Shown one piece after another: positions 63,480 to 64,000 of a stretch of DNA of 64,000 bases. The DNA is from Paenibacillus oralis (GTDB lineage: Bacteria > Bacillota > Bacilli > Paenibacillales > Paenibacillaceae). Position numbers and translations under genes: made by a program. Position 1 is the first letter of the stretch, and the number at the start of each line of letters is the position of its first letter. The stretch is taken from the NCBI RefSeq assembly GCF_003863965.1, contig NZ_RRCN01000001.1, forward strand, positions 685,923 to 749,922, in the 5' to 3' direction. The notes under the pieces were generated by a model, which did no database searches, was not told where the DNA came from, and saw only the letters and a program-made list of their open reading frames with translations.

Positions 63480-64000
63480 CTATGACGATATCAAATGCGT
63501 TTTCAGCCCTACTTCAAACATCCGGCTCCATGGCAAAAAAACATCCTCAATACTGACGCGATATGTTTCATCATTAATATACCGTTCCACGAAACGCTCC
63601 AGCTCTTCCCGGACTAGGCTGGCGGCCAGGCCGCGCGGCCCGTCGACCGAGAAATAATCCATCCCAAGCCCGGGCAGCTTATGCTCCTTGACGTACTGCC
63701 GTACAAAGGCGCAATAGCCGGCATCCTCGGTATACCGCAGGGACAGGAAATCAAGATGGGCCCGGCTTGATCCGTAATGATAGTAAATCATGCCCTGGGC
63801 AATGCAGGTGCCCAGCGTATTGGAGCTGGTGTTCCAGCCCGCATACCCCGCCAATTGAAACAGCAGCCTCTTCTCCCGAAGCGACCGGATCAGTTCAAGA
63901 TCCGCCCCGTTGGCAAAAGCCACGTCCGCGATCACGCACGGTTTTCTTAATCGGCCGACGAGATAATCCGCGGTTTCGATCAGCTCGGCCATGTTTCGCA
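63480..64000 (-). CDS. DUF4127-like protein, C-terminal part (runs off window)
   Basis: At least 173 C-terminal residues. FQLAGYAGWNTSSNTLGTCIAQGMIYYH is the most recognisable motif of DUF4127; CVIADVAFANGADLELI precedes it. The open frame continues past the right edge. DUF4127 proteins sit in sugar-utilisation clusters, often with RpiR-type regulators; their activity is not established. Ends about 40 bp before the regulator, so it is probably co-transcribed with it. Confidence 0.72.
   Translation of the reverse strand, partial: RNMAELIETADYLVGRLRKPCVIADVAFANGADLELIRSLREKRLLFQLAGYAGWNTSSNTLGTCIAQGMIYYHYGSSRAHLDFLSLRYTEDAGYCAFVRQYVKEHKLPGLGMDYFSVDGPRGLAASLVREELERFVERYINDETYRVSIEDVFLPWSRMFEVGLKTHLISS

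Overview
This 64 kb window is chromosomal DNA from an endospore-forming Firmicute, most likely Paenibacillus or a close relative. The evidence is the gene order (cdaA-cdaR-glmM-glmS; sigW-rsiW; rrn-spoIIM-pdaB-kbaA-gerD-salA-cwlD; then the S10-spc-alpha ribosomal protein super-operon), the sporulation genes, strong GGAGG ribosome binding sites, moderate-high GC, and long intergenic regions carrying several small repeat families. Almost everything from 14 to 58 kb reads on the minus strand.

Region by region. 0-6.8 kb holds the end of an Old Yellow Enzyme gene (+), a class-C-type serine hydrolase, a LytTR two-component pair with a GNAT acetyltransferase, and a lone FecCD-type permease. 7-10.6 kb is a MerR-controlled electrophile/alcohol regulon in decay: an intact MerR regulator and zinc alcohol dehydrogenase face a decayed MFS-cupin-SRPBCC operon, and both promoters have the MerR 19-bp spacer over the same 14-bp palindrome. 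10.8-13.4 kb is a secreted modular GH26 beta-mannanase. 13.5-14.2 kb holds a non-autonomous relative of the IS1595-like element found at 59-60.5 kb, plus an ABC ATPase fragment. 14.4-25.1 kb carries glmS with its self-cleaving ribozyme, glmM, cdaR, cdaA, rsiW, sigW and ppc. 26.1-32.5 kb is an rRNA operon, 16S-tRNAAla-23S-5S followed by 11 tRNAs. 32.6-38.0 kb is a sporulation/germination cluster (spoIIM, pdaB, kbaA, gerD, salA, cwlD). 38.1-40.1 kb is assimilatory sulfate reduction (sat, cysH). 40.2-58.2 kb is the ribosomal protein/secY/rpoA super-operon. 58.4-60.9 kb is a mosaic of insertion-sequence remnants. 61-64 kb is a probable sugar/glycan locus: FAD oxidoreductase, RpiR-type regulator, DUF4127-like protein.

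The most unusual structure I found is a 183-bp intergenic element present four times (440-622, 6974-7156, 25753-25935, 58508-58690). Each copy has four short boxes, two direct and then two inverted, with the same 50/82/50 bp spacing in all four. There are two box classes (TAACGGAC and TAACGGTTG), and the boxes within a copy belong to one class, while most of the DNA between boxes has diverged. I know of no described function for it. Other small palindromic families sit between rpmJ and infA, between truA and rplQ, and at the 3' end of the FecCD gene.
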